Assembly (NCBI GenBank): GCA_022376515.1
Contig: WTXI01000014.1
Location: 434,001 to 498,000, forward strand
Source: Lactifluus volemus
Lineage: Eukaryota; Basidiomycota; Agaricomycetes; Russulales; Russulaceae
DNA: 64,000 nt
Direction of reading: 5' to 3'
The position numbers and the translations under genes were made by a program. The notes under the pieces are model-generated. The model saw nothing but the letters and a program-made list of their open reading frames with translations. It was not told the DNA's origin and did not search any database. Of the stretch, positions 11,784-23,718 are shown in pieces (position 1 is the first letter of the stretch; each line of letters starts with the position of its first letter).

Positions 11784-11893
11784 GCGACATTTCTCGCCAT
11801 GGCACGTACGTATCTCAGAGACTTTATAAATAGGCTTGTCAGGAAAATTATATATATACGTATCCGAACGAATTGTATTCACGAGGTAGCCCT

Positions 11894-13593
11894 CTATTCT
11901 TGCTTCACGTCCGTCTTACCCAGTCCCTCACTTCCATACTCTCCTAGTGCCTTGAGCCGCTCCGTGAGCGTCGGGTGGCTGTGGTGATATGCCGAGTACA
12001 GCCAATCGACCCAGACGGTTGACAGGTTGTCCACATGCAATCTGACCAGCGCACGCCCGAGGCGGGTGCCCATGTCCTTCATTGCTTCTTTTTCCGCCGC
12101 AGACTCGACATGAAGGATTGCGGGGAGATCGCAAGCAAAGCGGTCCGCCTGGTATTCGAAGCGGCGCGAAATAGCATGCAAGGCCATCCCGATGACGGAT
12201 TCAAGTGGTGTCAGCAGCATCTGAAACGCCATCCCTAAAATGAGTTTGTATTCAAGGGAGCAGAAAATGGCATACCTGATAAAGGAGAAAGCAATAATTG
12301 GGGGCGGGCGCGAAGCCACGGACTCTGGGAAACCAAAGGAACGAAGAAACGGGGCGCGTTGAGGAACGCCGGGAAGAGGGCGAGGATGGTAAAGAGGTGC
12401 AGTTGGGTCACGAGAAGAAGTTTCGTGGGTGAGGTAATACCAGTGTCCAAGCTCATGGGCGAGGACAGCCTCAACTTCCTCAGGCTTAGATTGTTTAACC
12501 AAGGTGTCAAAGATGACAATATGCTTGCTCTGACGAAGAGTAAGCTAGTGGTAGAATAAGCTGAAAGGCGAACCTACCCAGGGAAGGCCGAAGAAGTATG
12601 CGTTAGAGTGTGAACTACGCTTCGATCCGTCGATCTCGTAGAGGTGCTTAAGAGGAAACTTGAGCTTAGACGCGAGCGCCTCCACGCGAGTCCGGAGTTC
12701 GCCTTCTGGGAGAGGCGAGAGCTTGTTGAAGAGAGGCTGAATGATGGTTGGGTAGAGAATAACCATCGAAAGCTGGAAAACAAGGCTAAAGGATTTTAAG
12801 TTCGAATCGGGGTGGGGCGACATAAGAAACGCACAGGAGCATCATGAGCCAAGGTACGAAGCGGTCACCAGCCCACTCAAAGACATAGAGGAAAGCGGAG
12901 AGAAGGGGTGCACCAAGAACTATGCCAAGGCCCAACCTTTCAACATGTCGATAAAGTATAGGGAGAGGGTGGTCTTATTGAAACCATGTTGTTCCTCGAG
13001 GACGAAGGTTTGATACAGGCCGACGGGCAGGGTTGGAAGGGTAGAAAAAAATGTCAAGAGAAGGACGAATACAACTGACTGGGAGATCTACGAGGGAGTG
13101 GGATCAAACAATCGTCCACGACGCCAAGTTCCTGACGACGTACCTGGTACTCCGGGCCAAATCCGGCCAATCCTATAAGTCGGCCAGAAGTCATCCATGC
13201 CCAGGGGTGGTACATGCCCGACGCAAGTTGAAGGGTGTCGATAAACTGAGTATACAGTCCTGAGAAAATAGAGAACTTTGCTTTGTGTTTTCCATATTTC
13301 TGTGACTTTTCAAACACCTCGGGTGTAAAGTGTTCTGCAAGGATAGCAGGTGGGGCTGTTTTTGAGTAAAGAGGATATTGGCGCATGCTACGTTGTGAAT
13401 TTTTTTTTTATCGGGAGAGTTCAATTTAAAAAAAAGTTAGGAGGACGAGTAGGACGCACAGGAGGAAAATCTCGAAGAGGCAAATACCCCAGGAGAGTTT
13501 GAGGACACAAGATCGCCAATCGATTGTAGGGTCATCTTGTACAAAGGAAAGACGGTTCTGAATAGCGACAATTTGAGCGTGTAGGAAGTCCAT
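11894..13593 (-). CDS. STE24: CAAX prenyl protease 1 (Ste24, M48 zinc metalloprotease)
   Basis: Ste24 is an ER multi-pass protease that removes the AAX tripeptide of farnesylated proteins and makes a second N-terminal cut in a-factor-type pheromones. The zinc motif HELGH lies in EAVLAHELGHWYYLTHETS (about 12470-12415), with the third ligand region RFEYQADRFACDL (about 12160). Upstream are FVLEEQHGFNK, QLSMVILYPTIIQPLFNKLS, and YEIDGSKRSSHSNAYFFGLP. Several introns interrupt the gene, one directly after the SNAYFFGLPW segment. The N-terminus (ATG 13593, MDFLHAQIVAIQNRLSFVQD) leads into a membrane segment, LSWGICLFEIFLLCVLLVLL. The stop follows GKTDVKQE. No frame break was seen. Confidence 0.92.
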
Positions 13594-13890
13594 GCTTAAA
13601 TCCAAGACACACACGAACTTTTGCGTTCCTGTTTCAATTGACACGCACTCACATAGTCACGTGTTTATCTGCTTTTAGCTTCTTTCAATTGGATCGGTAG
13701 TATCCGGGAAATATCAGTCTCCGCTCGAATATGTCCCCGACTTCGGTTGTTATTACTCGACCAATCCCTTCTCGCCATTGCGTCCGACGACGACGACGAC
13801 TAAAGATTGCAGCGCCTTCCCCTATTAAGGGAGAAAGGCACCCTCAACCTCACTTGTCACATTTTTTGTCTTATTTTTGCAACTTAGAGA
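13594..13890. promoter_or_regulatory. Divergent promoter between STE24 and the complex I gene
   Basis: The 297 bp between the two start codons drive both genes. C/T-rich stretches occur at 13755-13800 and before the 13891 start. Confidence 0.4.
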
Positions 13891-16642
13891 ATGCTCAGGC
13901 TGGTATCGGCCGCGTCGAGACCTGCATCAAACGGTTGGCTATCTCGGGTAGCTTGCTCAGACTGTCGGAACAATCGTACGTCTGGCTTGCGTTTTGAATT
14001 TTTGAATTTGGGTTGACTATCTGCGCGTTAAAATGGAAAGGCCGTCGATCATTTACCTCAACTTCGGCGCGTAAGGCGGATATCACACTGACTGTTGATG
14101 GCAAAGAGGTCACAGTTCCTCAAGGTGCGACACCTACATTGAAATGTCTGCAGACTTTAATATTGATTCTCCTTTTAGGTTCTGCGTTAATCCAAGCCTG
14201 TGAAGCCGCCGGTTCTACAATTCCACGGTACATACATTTCCGTCTGGACATTGCACAGCATTCTCATTGCCCAAACGTATACTCAGGTTTTGTTACCATG
14301 ACCGACTTGCGATCGCCGGCAACTGTCGGTGAGTATTGATCCGTATCTTTACTTCCCAACTGCTTTACCATGATCCCCAGAATGTGTTTGGTTGAGGTGG
14401 AACGCTCACCCAAACCAGTCGCCTCATGGTACGTCAGGTCCTTTTGGTAAAGGCCCTCTGTCACTAGTGGCCGATAGCGCGATGCCTGCAATGCCTGGTT
14501 CAAAGGTTTTCACGAACACACCTCTAGTCCACGAAGCAAGGTAATGACCTCTGCTCGGATTTCCGATCTATTTTAATGACCGTAACTTTATCTAACAGAG
14601 AAGGTGTCATGGAATTCCTTCTTGCCAACCACCCTCTTGACTGCCCAATTTGCGACCAAGGTGGTGAATGCGACCTCCAGGACCAGTCTATGAGGTACGG
14701 CTCGGATCGGACACGTTTCCACGAAATTACTGGCAAGCGCGCCGTCGAGGACAAAGATCTTGGCCCTCTCGTTAAGACATCTATGAATCGGTGTATTCAA
14801 TGCACGCGATGTGTTCGATTCGCCAATGAGGTCGCCGGTGTTGAAGAGCTTGGTACCACTGGCCGTGGAAACGACATGCAAATAGGCATGTACGTAGAGA
14901 AGACCATGGACTCAGAACTCTCCGGCAATATCGTTGACTTGTGCCCTGTCGGTGCTTTAACGAGTAAACCGTATGCTTTCCACGCGCGCCCGTGGGAGCT
15001 TAAGAATACCGAATCAATTGACGTGCTCGATGCTGTGGGGTCTAACATCCGCGTCGACTCACGTGGTGTACAAGTAATGCGCATCCAACCTCGCACAAAT
15101 GACGATGTTAACGAGGAATGGATTTCGGACAAAACGCGCTACGCGTATGATGGCCTAAGGTTCCAGCGTCTCACAACGCCTCTTATCAAGAAAGAGGATC
15201 GATTTGTCCCCGCCTCATGGGAAGACGCCCTTGCGGCTATTGCGGCCGGGTTTGCTAAATCTGGTGCGAAGGGAGATGAGATTCAGGCTGTTGCCGGTCA
15301 CCTCGCGGATACAGAATCCCTTGTAGCCCTGAAAGATCTTGTTAACAGGCTTGGCTCGGACAACACTATACCTGATCAACTACGTGGTCATACCCCTCCA
15401 GTTGCCGGAATCGATGTTCGGTCAAATTACCTTTTCAACACGACCATCCCCGGTGTTGAACAGGCAGATGTAATCTTGCTTGTTGGTACGAACCCTCGGC
15501 ACGAAGCGGCCGTGCTTAACTCACGCATCCGTAAATCGTGGATACACACGGGACTCGAGGTTGGTTTGATTGGAGAGCGCGTCGACACAACATACGGATA
15601 CGATTATTTGGGACCAGATGCCAAGGCGGTGGCGGACTTTATTGCGGGCAAGAGCGAGTTTGCGAAGAAGTTCGCCAATGCCCAACGCCCGCTAATTATT
15701 GTTGGGAGTGCAATCGGAGAGCATGTGGACGGGCAAGTGGTCTACAATGCGCTAGCGAAGTTCGTTGAGAAGAATAAGAACAAACTTGTCACGCCTGAGT
15801 GGAATGGGCTCGCTATTCTGCAACGGGTAATGCGTTTCGCTTTTTTTTGTCGTCGGCTGCTCATCGGCCATTCTAGACCGCCTCCCGCGCTGCAGCGTAT
15901 GACATCGGCTTTATTCCATCCAAGAAGGCCTCCTCTACGAAACCCAAATTCATCTACCTCCTTAATGCAGAAGACGTCGACCCCGCATCGATACCGAGAG
16001 ATGCCTTTGTCGTCTACCAGGGTCACCACGGCGACCTTGGCGCTCAGCTGGCGGATGTGTGCCTGCCTGGTGCCGCGTACACGGAGAAATCGACGACGTG
16101 GATCAATACGGAGGGCCGTTCACAGCTCGGGCGGGCGGCCGTACCCCCACCGGGTGCTGCTCGTGAAGACTGGAAAATTATTCGGTATGTAATCACACCA
16201 CCCCGCTTTAATATATAATAGTCACGATATAATATATACAGCGCACTGTCAGAAATCCTGGACTGTGTGCTACCGTATGACGATGTACTCGCGCTCCGCG
16301 ACCGCATGTGGGAACTCTCCCCTTCGCTCGTCCGGTACGACACATTAGAACATACGTCCACGGATATTGCTCTTGCGGGGCTGAAGGTGCTCATATCCCG
16401 CGCCGTGCCCGCGAAGGTAAGCGGTGATCCACTCCGCAACCCGATAGCGAACTTTTACCAGACCGACCCTATCTCACGCGCGTGCGTACCCCTTACTCCC
16501 CATGCTACTTCGCAAGCTAATTACATACGTGATGGGACTTCTCAGGTCGGTCACGATGGCGCAATGCACGCGTGCCTTTGTCAAGGGCGAGCAAATCGGG
16601 TTCTACGAGTCGTCGAAGTCATCTCAAGCTGCGTACGCGTGA
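13891..16642 (+). CDS. NADH:ubiquinone oxidoreductase 75/78-kDa subunit (NDUFS1), complex I
   Basis: This nuclear-encoded subunit carries iron-sulfur clusters of the matrix arm of respiratory complex I. Exon 1 (13891-13975) encodes a presequence ([20 protein letters not shown]); intron 13976-14040 follows. The 2Fe-2S ferredoxin domain is spread over short exons: [58 protein letters not shown]. Next are the cluster-binding region [20 protein letters not shown], the 4Fe-4S motif [17 protein letters not shown] and [16 protein letters not shown], then the molybdopterin-like domain. The C-terminal exons contain [20 protein letters not shown] and end [20 protein letters not shown] at 16642. Introns near 15829, 16184 and 16482 have GTAATG, GTATGT and GTGCGT donors. 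No frame break was seen. Confidence 0.95.
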
Positions 16643-17159
16643 CACGGCGAGTATCGTAGTACACGGAGGTGGTATACAGTTCTTCGAATAGACGGGATCT
16701 TAAATGCATCAAAAAAATTATTATTTTTTCTCCAAAGTCCACGCATAACGGCCGAGATGGTAATTGCGTGATGTTTGTGCCGAGGACTTGTGGTGGAATG
16801 AAGCGGTGGTCACTGCGGTGTCTTTGAGAATTCTGTCGCATGCATACAGTAAAGCAAATCAAATTTCCAAACTACACTCCATCTTTGACTATGAGGCTTG
16901 ATTCATGCAGCCTAGTACGCCATAGCGTATTCGGCTTCCCATCACATTGAAGTTGCATTCCACTCACAACAAGCGGAAGACGTCTTGTAAGTCATTCTTT
17001 GGGATAGGGATGTCCAAATGGGGTAGCAATCACGTGGCTCTACCTTTTGGAAAATTCTGCAATGTAACAGGAGCTGTTTGCGATTCGTAACATTTATGAC
17101 TGCTATGGATTTGGGGTATGCGACCGAGACCGAGACGTAGCTGAGGAATCGAAGGAATG

Positions 17160-17475
17160 TTAAACACGCCACATTATACCTCAACACTGCTCTGGCTTAA
17201 CCACATGTCAGCTTGGTATTGTGTCTCGTCCCCGGAAAGAAATGTTCATTTTTATGCTGAGAAGTAGGCGAAGAATGGTGAGTAACTTATTCTTGACATT
17301 CTCCGACTACCTGATCTATCACACCCGCCGCGCACAGGCATTCGTGACCCAGTGGATGACAGAAATCTTGGCAGCACCCAAGGAGCCCCTCTATGGTCAC
17401 ACTCTGAATAAATAGCGAACAGCATTTCCGGAATTGACGTACGAAGCAAAGCGTGGACGGCACTCCGATCGTAAA
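17160..17475 (+). repeat. Dispersed repeat, copy 1 (related to 30885-31175 and 43285-43625)
   Basis: Shared blocks in order include AACACGCC, the AAATGTTCATTT...ATGCTGAGAA block, GGCG(A/G)AGAATG, ACCTGATCTATCACACC, GAAATCTTGGCAGCACCCAA and AATAAATAGCGAA. The three copies are clearly diverged and have no long ORF. It could be a relic of a transposable element or of a gene; I cannot name it. Confidence 0.6.
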
Positions 17476-17636
17476 GTACAGTATCTTGCAGTGTCGCTTG
17501 TCACTTAGGTAATAATGTTTTGAAAAAGGCGCCCTGTCTTTATTCAAGTGTAAAATGGTCAGACTCGGAAGCTCGAGTTACCGAAAGTGAACCAGGAAGA
17601 TATATGATTATCAATCATCACAAACGTGCCCGCTGA

Positions 17637-17702
17637 GCGTGAGATGGCGCAAACAAGGTACCCTTAGAAGCGTGAGATGGCGCAGATAAGGTGCCCTTAG
17701 AA
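17637..17702 (+). repeat. Two tandem 33-bp units upstream of the NLR gene
   Basis: Units 17637-17669 and 17670-17702 both read GCGTGAGATGGCGCA, then a three-base variable part, then AAGGT(A/G)CCCTTAGAA. They lie about 110 bp before the presumed NLR start. Confidence 0.7.
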
Positions 17703-17814
17703 GGCATAATGCAGGCACAGGCAGGGCTCGTGGTTACCTCAAGGCTCAACCTCTCCCGCTTGTCTTTCTCTTTCTTACTCTCTTCAAAAGCTACTCAGAT
17801 GACCCCGCATCCGT

Positions 17815-20800
17815 ATGCGAAAGTCTCCTATCCCGATGTCTCCCGCTGTTAACCATTACTACAGTTCAGGTTCTCAAATCTCAGACATGAGGCACACCGG
17901 CAGCAGCCGCGCTCAGGTCACCTCAACGCAACCAGGCTCGGATCCGCTCCGGGTCACTGGTACGTACTCCCTTTGTGATCATGCTCTGAGAGGTACTAAA
18001 TCTCTTTCCCCTGCCAGTCCTCAGAGCGTGCAACGTTCCGCGTTTCAAGACCCTCTGGAGAAAAGGAAGTTTTTACGTCACTGTGACTTGCGGGGCGACG
18101 ACAAGACAGACACGATCTGTGCAGAGAAGGGAGAATATCGTAGAATGGAACGAGGATCTAGACAACTTGTGAGAAATTCCCATATTTTATTTCTATTAAC
18201 GGTTGAGTCTCCAGCAGCATTGTACAATCGCAATCTCATATCATAGTATCCCTCTATGTGGAAAGGACCAAAGGGAAAGGCATCCTTATCGGAAATCAGA
18301 GGATAGCCTGTGAACCAGCTCGCGGTTCGTCTCATGATTGTTTGGAATTTTTACCCATGCTTCTGGCTGAGCACCCTAATGTAGAACTCGACGTTGTTGT
18401 CGGCAATGCTGATGGACACTGGCATTCGAAACAGACAAAGGAGCCGGCCACAGTCCTAACGATCACAGTGTCTTCAAACGCAAGTTCCTCTCGGACAGCG
18501 ACAGTCAACACCCCGAATCTCACACCGGGCAACCCTGTCCCTGAAGGAGGCGCTACGCGTCACATTGTCAAATCTGACACTGAAACCGCGCAATCCACGA
18601 CAGTTGCCGCTCCTCAATCTGATTTTTCCGGGACGGCTGACCCTCGCGGCACTCCTGTGGGAACAGTGCCGGACAGCCAGCCGGGGATGTCAAGTCATCC
18701 CGATCGCGCTGAGGAAGCTATGGATGCGGTCACAATATGGAAAAGTGCTGTTGATGTTATGAAGCAGGTCGTGGACACCGTCAGTCCAACCGTCAAACCA
18801 GTATGTCCCATACCTTTCTTCTCTACTATTCACCGAGCTAATTGCCCTTCAGCGTGCCAGCTCGGCATGGACTCAGCTCTCCAACATTGGCGAGGTGCGC
18901 GCCCTTGTCTTGTTGGATGAAATAGAACGCTCACCCTTTGTTGGCTTGCTGGCAGGACTTGGTACACGTGTTACAGCATGACGGCAACTTCCGATCACTA
19001 CTTGAGGCGATACTAAATGCATTTCAATTTACAAATGAGGACGGTTTGAGGAATATCCAACCAAAATCAACGCAAGCAGAAATTCTCATTGAGATGCTGA
19101 AGTGCGTCTCCGAATGTACCGATTCTATCAAATCGTACGCGTTTGCCGCCAGATCGAATGCCAAGACGAATGCACAAGTCGGTACGTTATCCTGACCTGA
19201 CCTCTCTCATCGCCTCTTATCAATATGTGATTTTCAGCAAACCTGGCTTCGAACAATGTCGAACGCCTCCGCAAGGCCGTTGTCCAACTACGAGATCTAC
19301 GAGGACAATTCTCCACACATGTTGCGCTCCCCGCTGTCGCTCCTGTCCCTGAAATACGAAACGATGTGAGAACACAGGAAACGGATATGTCGAATCAAGC
19401 ATCGGATACTGGTACGTCATTATGACAGTCACAAAGCCATCGATCTTTGGTTTAACAAAAGTAAAATAGAATTGAATGCAATAATCGGGGAGAGCCCTCT
19501 TTTGGGAGGATGGCGATTCACAGATAGGCAAGGTTGTTATCGAGACACACGCAAACATTTCTTGGACCACATCGTCGAGTGGGTCAAGAATCCAGAATCC
19601 GACCGTGGCCTCCTTCTCCTTGGCCAGGCAGGCACGGGAAAGTCCTCAATTGCGCATGAGATCGCACTTCAATTCGACGAGACGTCACGGTATCTCGGTT
19701 CTTATGTCGCTTTTGTGCGGAAGGAGAAAGCCAAGGAGTCCAACGACGAAGCTTATCATTTCTTTACGACGCTTGCTCGCGGCCTCTCCGATCGCTATCC
19801 TCAGTTCAAGCTTGCCCTCAAGAGGGCCATTGCAAGTGATCCATCTTTTGGGACTACCCGAGATCCTCGTAGACTTTTTACACGGCTCCTCTTTAATCCA
19901 CTCAAGAGCGTACCACTTGATGATCCAATTCTTATCATCATCGATGGTTTGGATGAGAGTGGTATCGCAATTGGCGGAGATCCACTGCATACGTTTCTTG
20001 CCCAACGTCTCATCGACCTCCCGTCGAACGTTCGCATCCTCATCACGTCGAGGTCGGAAGATGACATCGAACAGGCATTCGCCAAGGCGGAGTCCGTCCA
20101 TACACTGTACATGGATGACGACGACCTGGCTGCCAATACGAAACAAGATATTAGCTTGTATATTCAGAGCAAGCTCCGCGAGGATGTGTTCAAAGACTAT
20201 GGTAGCAAGCTACTGCAGGCGTCACAGGGCTTGTTTCAATGGGCGGCCGTTGCATGTGGTTTCATAAACAGCCATGCCAGTCTTGGCCTTAGCTACAACG
20301 AATGTGTACAGCGCCTGTTGGCACCCTCTCGAGGTCGCAGTGGTGAAGGTCCGCTGGACAACTTGTATGAAGAAGTGCTCCAAGGGTACTTTAATTCAGA
20401 TGAAGCCCAAGTTCTGTTTCGGTCCATCATGGGACAACTTTTTGCCGCTATCGAACCGCTCTCCATCAATTCTTTGATTGCTCTGCGACAGCATGCACCC
20501 GTTGTTCACCCCGAAGATTCCAACCAGGTCCTCAGAATTCTCCGCTGCCTCGGCTCGCTGCTGAGTAACGTCACTTCACTTGATCAAACGCGCCCCATCC
20601 TTCCCCTCCATACATCATTCCGTGACTTTCTGACTAGCAAGACGAGCAACATGTTTTATGTCGATCTTGCGGATGCCCACCATCATTTGTCACATTCCTG
20701 CCTTGGTTTAATGCTCGATGGCCTCAAGTTCAACATGTGCAGACTAGAGTCGTCATATCTCGCCAACAGCGACGTCCAAGACTTGGAATGCCGAATCGCC

Positions 20801-23357
20801 AAATATATTCCGTCTGCTCTACAATATGGTTGCATTTACTGGAGCGATCATTTGTGTCGTCGTCTTGGTTCGATCACGAGGTCCTCAAAAAGGTTCAATC
20901 GCTCTTCGAAACAAAGTTTCTGTTTTGGCTGGAGGTTCTCAGTGTCAAGAACAGTGTCGGCGTTGCTTCACGAGCATTATCATCCCTGTCGGTGTGGTTG
21001 CTGCGAGAGGTATGTACACCGCATATTTGAATATGACGTGTAGTGACTTGAGCGTGAAATCGAAATAGCGTTCACAAACGGAAGTGAAGAATCTGTTGGG
21101 ATTGGCGAAGGATGCATCTTCATTCGTGCGGTATTTCGGAATGGTGGTGGCAAGAAGTGCACCACATATCTACGTCTCTGCCCTGCCTTTCGCGCCAGCC
21201 TCTTCCCAGATCCTTCGTCAATACCTTCCCCAATTTCCTCGGACATTGAGGTTGGAACGCGGGCAGTTGTCGCATTGGCCTGAATTGGAAATGACGATTG
21301 AGGCACATAACAAAATGTCAATTGTGTTGCATTCTCGCCGACGGGGAGCGTATCGCATCGGGCTCTTCTGATCACACGATTCGGGTGTGGGATGCCACAA
21401 CAGGACAGATTATAGCCGGCCCATTTACTGGACACACCGATTGGATCAGATCTGTTGCATTCTCACCGGACGGGGAGCGGATCGCATCGGGCTCGGAAGA
21501 TCACACGATTCGGGTGTGGGATGCCACAACAGGACAGATTATAGCCGGCCCATTTACTGGACACATCATTCTGTCAGATCTGTTGCATTCTCACCAGACG
21601 GGGAGCGGATCGCATCGGGCTCGGAAGATCACACGATTCAGGTGTGGGATGCCACAACAGGACAGATTATAGCCGGCCCATTTACTGGACACACCGGTTA
21701 TGTCTCATCTGTTGCATTCTCACCAGACGGGGAGCGGATCGCATCGAGCTCTTATGATGACACGATTCGGGTGTGGGATGCCACAACAGGACAGATTATA
21801 GCCGGCCCATTTACTGGACACACCAGTTATGTCAGATCTGTTGCATTCTCACCGGATGGGGAGCGGATCGCATCGGGCTCTTTTGATCGCACGATTCGGG
21901 TGTGGGATGCCACAACAGGACAGATTATAGCCGGCCCATTTACTGGACACACCGATTATGTCACATCTGTTGCATTCTCACCGGATGGGGAGCGGATCGT
22001 ATCGGGCTCGGAAGATCACACGATTCGGGTGTGGGATGCCACAACAGGACAGATTATAGCCAGCCCGTTTACTGGACACACCCGTTATGTCACATCTGTT
22101 GCATTCTCACCGGACGGGGAGCGGATCGCATCGGGCTCGGAAGATCACACGATTCGGGTGTGGGATGCCACAACAGGACAGATTATAGCCAGCCCGTTTA
22201 CTGGACACACCCGTTATGTCAGATCTGTTGCATTCTCACCGGATGGGGAGCGGATCGCATCGGGCTCTTCTGATCACACGATTCGGGTGTGGGATGCCAC
22301 AACAGGACAGATTATAGCCGGCCCATTTACTGGACACATCAATTATGTCAGATCTGTTGCATTCTCACCGGATGGGGAGCGGATCGTATCGGGCTCTTTT
22401 GATCGCACGATTCGGGTGTGGGATGCCACAACAGGACAGATTATAGCCGGCCCATTTACTGGACACACCCGTTCTGTCTCATCTGTTGCATTCTCACCAG
22501 ACGGGGAGCGGATCGCATCGAGCTCTTATGATGACACGATTCGGGTGTGGGATGCCACAACAGGACAGATTATAGCCGGCCCATTTACTGGACACACCAG
22601 TTATGTCAGATCTGTTGCATTCTCACCGGATGGGGAGTGGATCGCATCGGGCTCTTCTGATCACACGATTCGGGTGTGGGATGCCACAACAGGACAGATT
22701 ATAGCCGGCCCATTTACTGGACACATCAATTTTGTCAGATCTGTTGCATTCTCACCGGACGGGGAGCGGATCGTATCGGGCTCTTCTGATCACACGATTC
22801 GGGTGTGGGATGCCACAACAGGACAGATTATAGCCGGCCCATTTACTGGACACACCGGATATGTCAGATCTGTTGCATTCTCACCGGATGGGGAGCGGAT
22901 CGTATCGGGCTCGGAAGATCACACGATTCGGGTGTGGGATGCCACAACAGGACAGATTATAGCCGGCCCGTTTACAGGACACACCGATTGGGTCAATTCT
23001 GTTGCATTCTCACCGGACGGAGAGTGGATTGTATCGGGCTCTTCTGATCACACAATTCGGGTGTGGGATGCCACAACAGGACAGATTGCCTCAGCTTCAG
23101 ATAATGGCACAATTCATGCAAAGACCGCAACCATGGCAGAAAATATTAAGAATCAATTTACGGACCAATCCTTGATCGACAGTGACGGTTGGTTACACGG
23201 AGAAGAGGACGAACTTGTGCTTTGGATTCCCGAGCTACATAGGCCATGCCTTCATAGACCCAGCACTATCTGGATTGCAGGCAAACATGAGACACGGCTT
23301 GATCTCTCAGATTTTACTTATGGATCAAATTGGGCTACTAGTACATTATCTAAATAG
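17815..23357 (+). CDS. C2-NACHT-WD40 NLR (STAND NTPase), with several frame breaks in this sequence
   Basis: Exons at 17815-17959, 18018-18168 and from 18215 encode a C2-like region: [30 protein letters not shown], then a beta-rich stretch ending [16 protein letters not shown] Ser/Thr-rich linker and helical exons follow (about 18700-19420). The NACHT domain starts near 19490, with P-loop [13 protein letters not shown] (about 19610-19650), Walker [12 protein letters not shown] (about 19930-19962) and sensor-like [12 protein letters not shown] winged-helix-like part leads to [16 protein letters not shown] helices, then 14 WD40 units (21300-23095). The C-terminus is intact ([20 protein letters not shown] ... 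[13 protein letters not shown]). Apparent one-base losses lie near 20853, 21320, 21340 and 21566. Such fungal NLRs act in non-self recognition and programmed cell death. It is either decayed or mis-sequenced. Confidence 0.8.
21300..23095 (+). repeat. 14 WD40 units of 43 residues (129 bp), almost identical at DNA level
   Basis: One degenerate unit (about 21300-21420) is followed by 13 units starting at 21421. The last starts at 22968, an offset of 1547 bp, which is 12 x 129 minus one and so shows a single-base loss inside the array. The core [11 protein letters not shown]...S...[10 protein letters not shown] and its codons recur almost unchanged. Changes concentrate in the residues after GHT and in the two residues around the Asp of the S-x-D-x-T loop (EDH, SDH, FDR, YDD). 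Fourteen units would fit two seven-bladed propellers. Confidence 0.92.
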
Positions 23358-23718
23358 AGTCAATTGTATGCAAGATTCCTTGACTGTTGTCCTGCTTTGA
23401 TCAGACCGAACCGTGACCATCCTCCCGCTCACGAGAATCTTATCGTACCAAGTATCGTACTCAATAAAAGAGATTTCAAATGTCAAGGGTTTGATTCCAT
23501 TTCTTGGCTGTGATGTATCTTTGGTACTGTGTGGGCTTTCATCGTCTGGTTTTCCCTCCTTCTGGACTGTAACATAGATAGTAATAGTAATCGGATTTCT
23601 GCTCACATGAACTGAGACTAAAAGACGTGACGCGTGACTGTTACTACACGCGTTGAACATGTGACCGACGCCCCGCCGACGCGTTCGGGACTGGCAACAA
23701 CGGCCTACGACTTGCCAG
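23358..23718. other. Intergenic between NLR and condensin relic
   Basis: A minus-strand frame of 104 codons (23660-23346) overlaps the NLR end and has no recognised motif. I do not call it a gene. Confidence 0.4.

Larger units (their letters stand above)
16643..17814. other. Intergenic, left edge of the accessory island
   Basis: No credible gene. It contains one copy of a dispersed repeat (17160-17475) also found twice inside the lectin locus, and a 33-bp direct repeat just upstream of the NLR gene. Confidence 0.5.

Noticed and set aside
1920..13700. Polycistronic or operon-like arrangement of closely spaced genes
   Set aside because: Spacing is short but each gene has its own introns, start and intergenic region, as usual in compact fungal genomes.
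21300..23095. Regular 129-bp repeats as a CRISPR array or satellite
   Set aside because: The repeats are coding WD40 units in one open frame in a eukaryotic gene, with no spacers.
23346..23660. Minus-strand ORF of 104 codons between NLR and condensin relic
   Set aside because: No recognised motif, overlap with the NLR 3' end and no intron signals; kept only as a remark.
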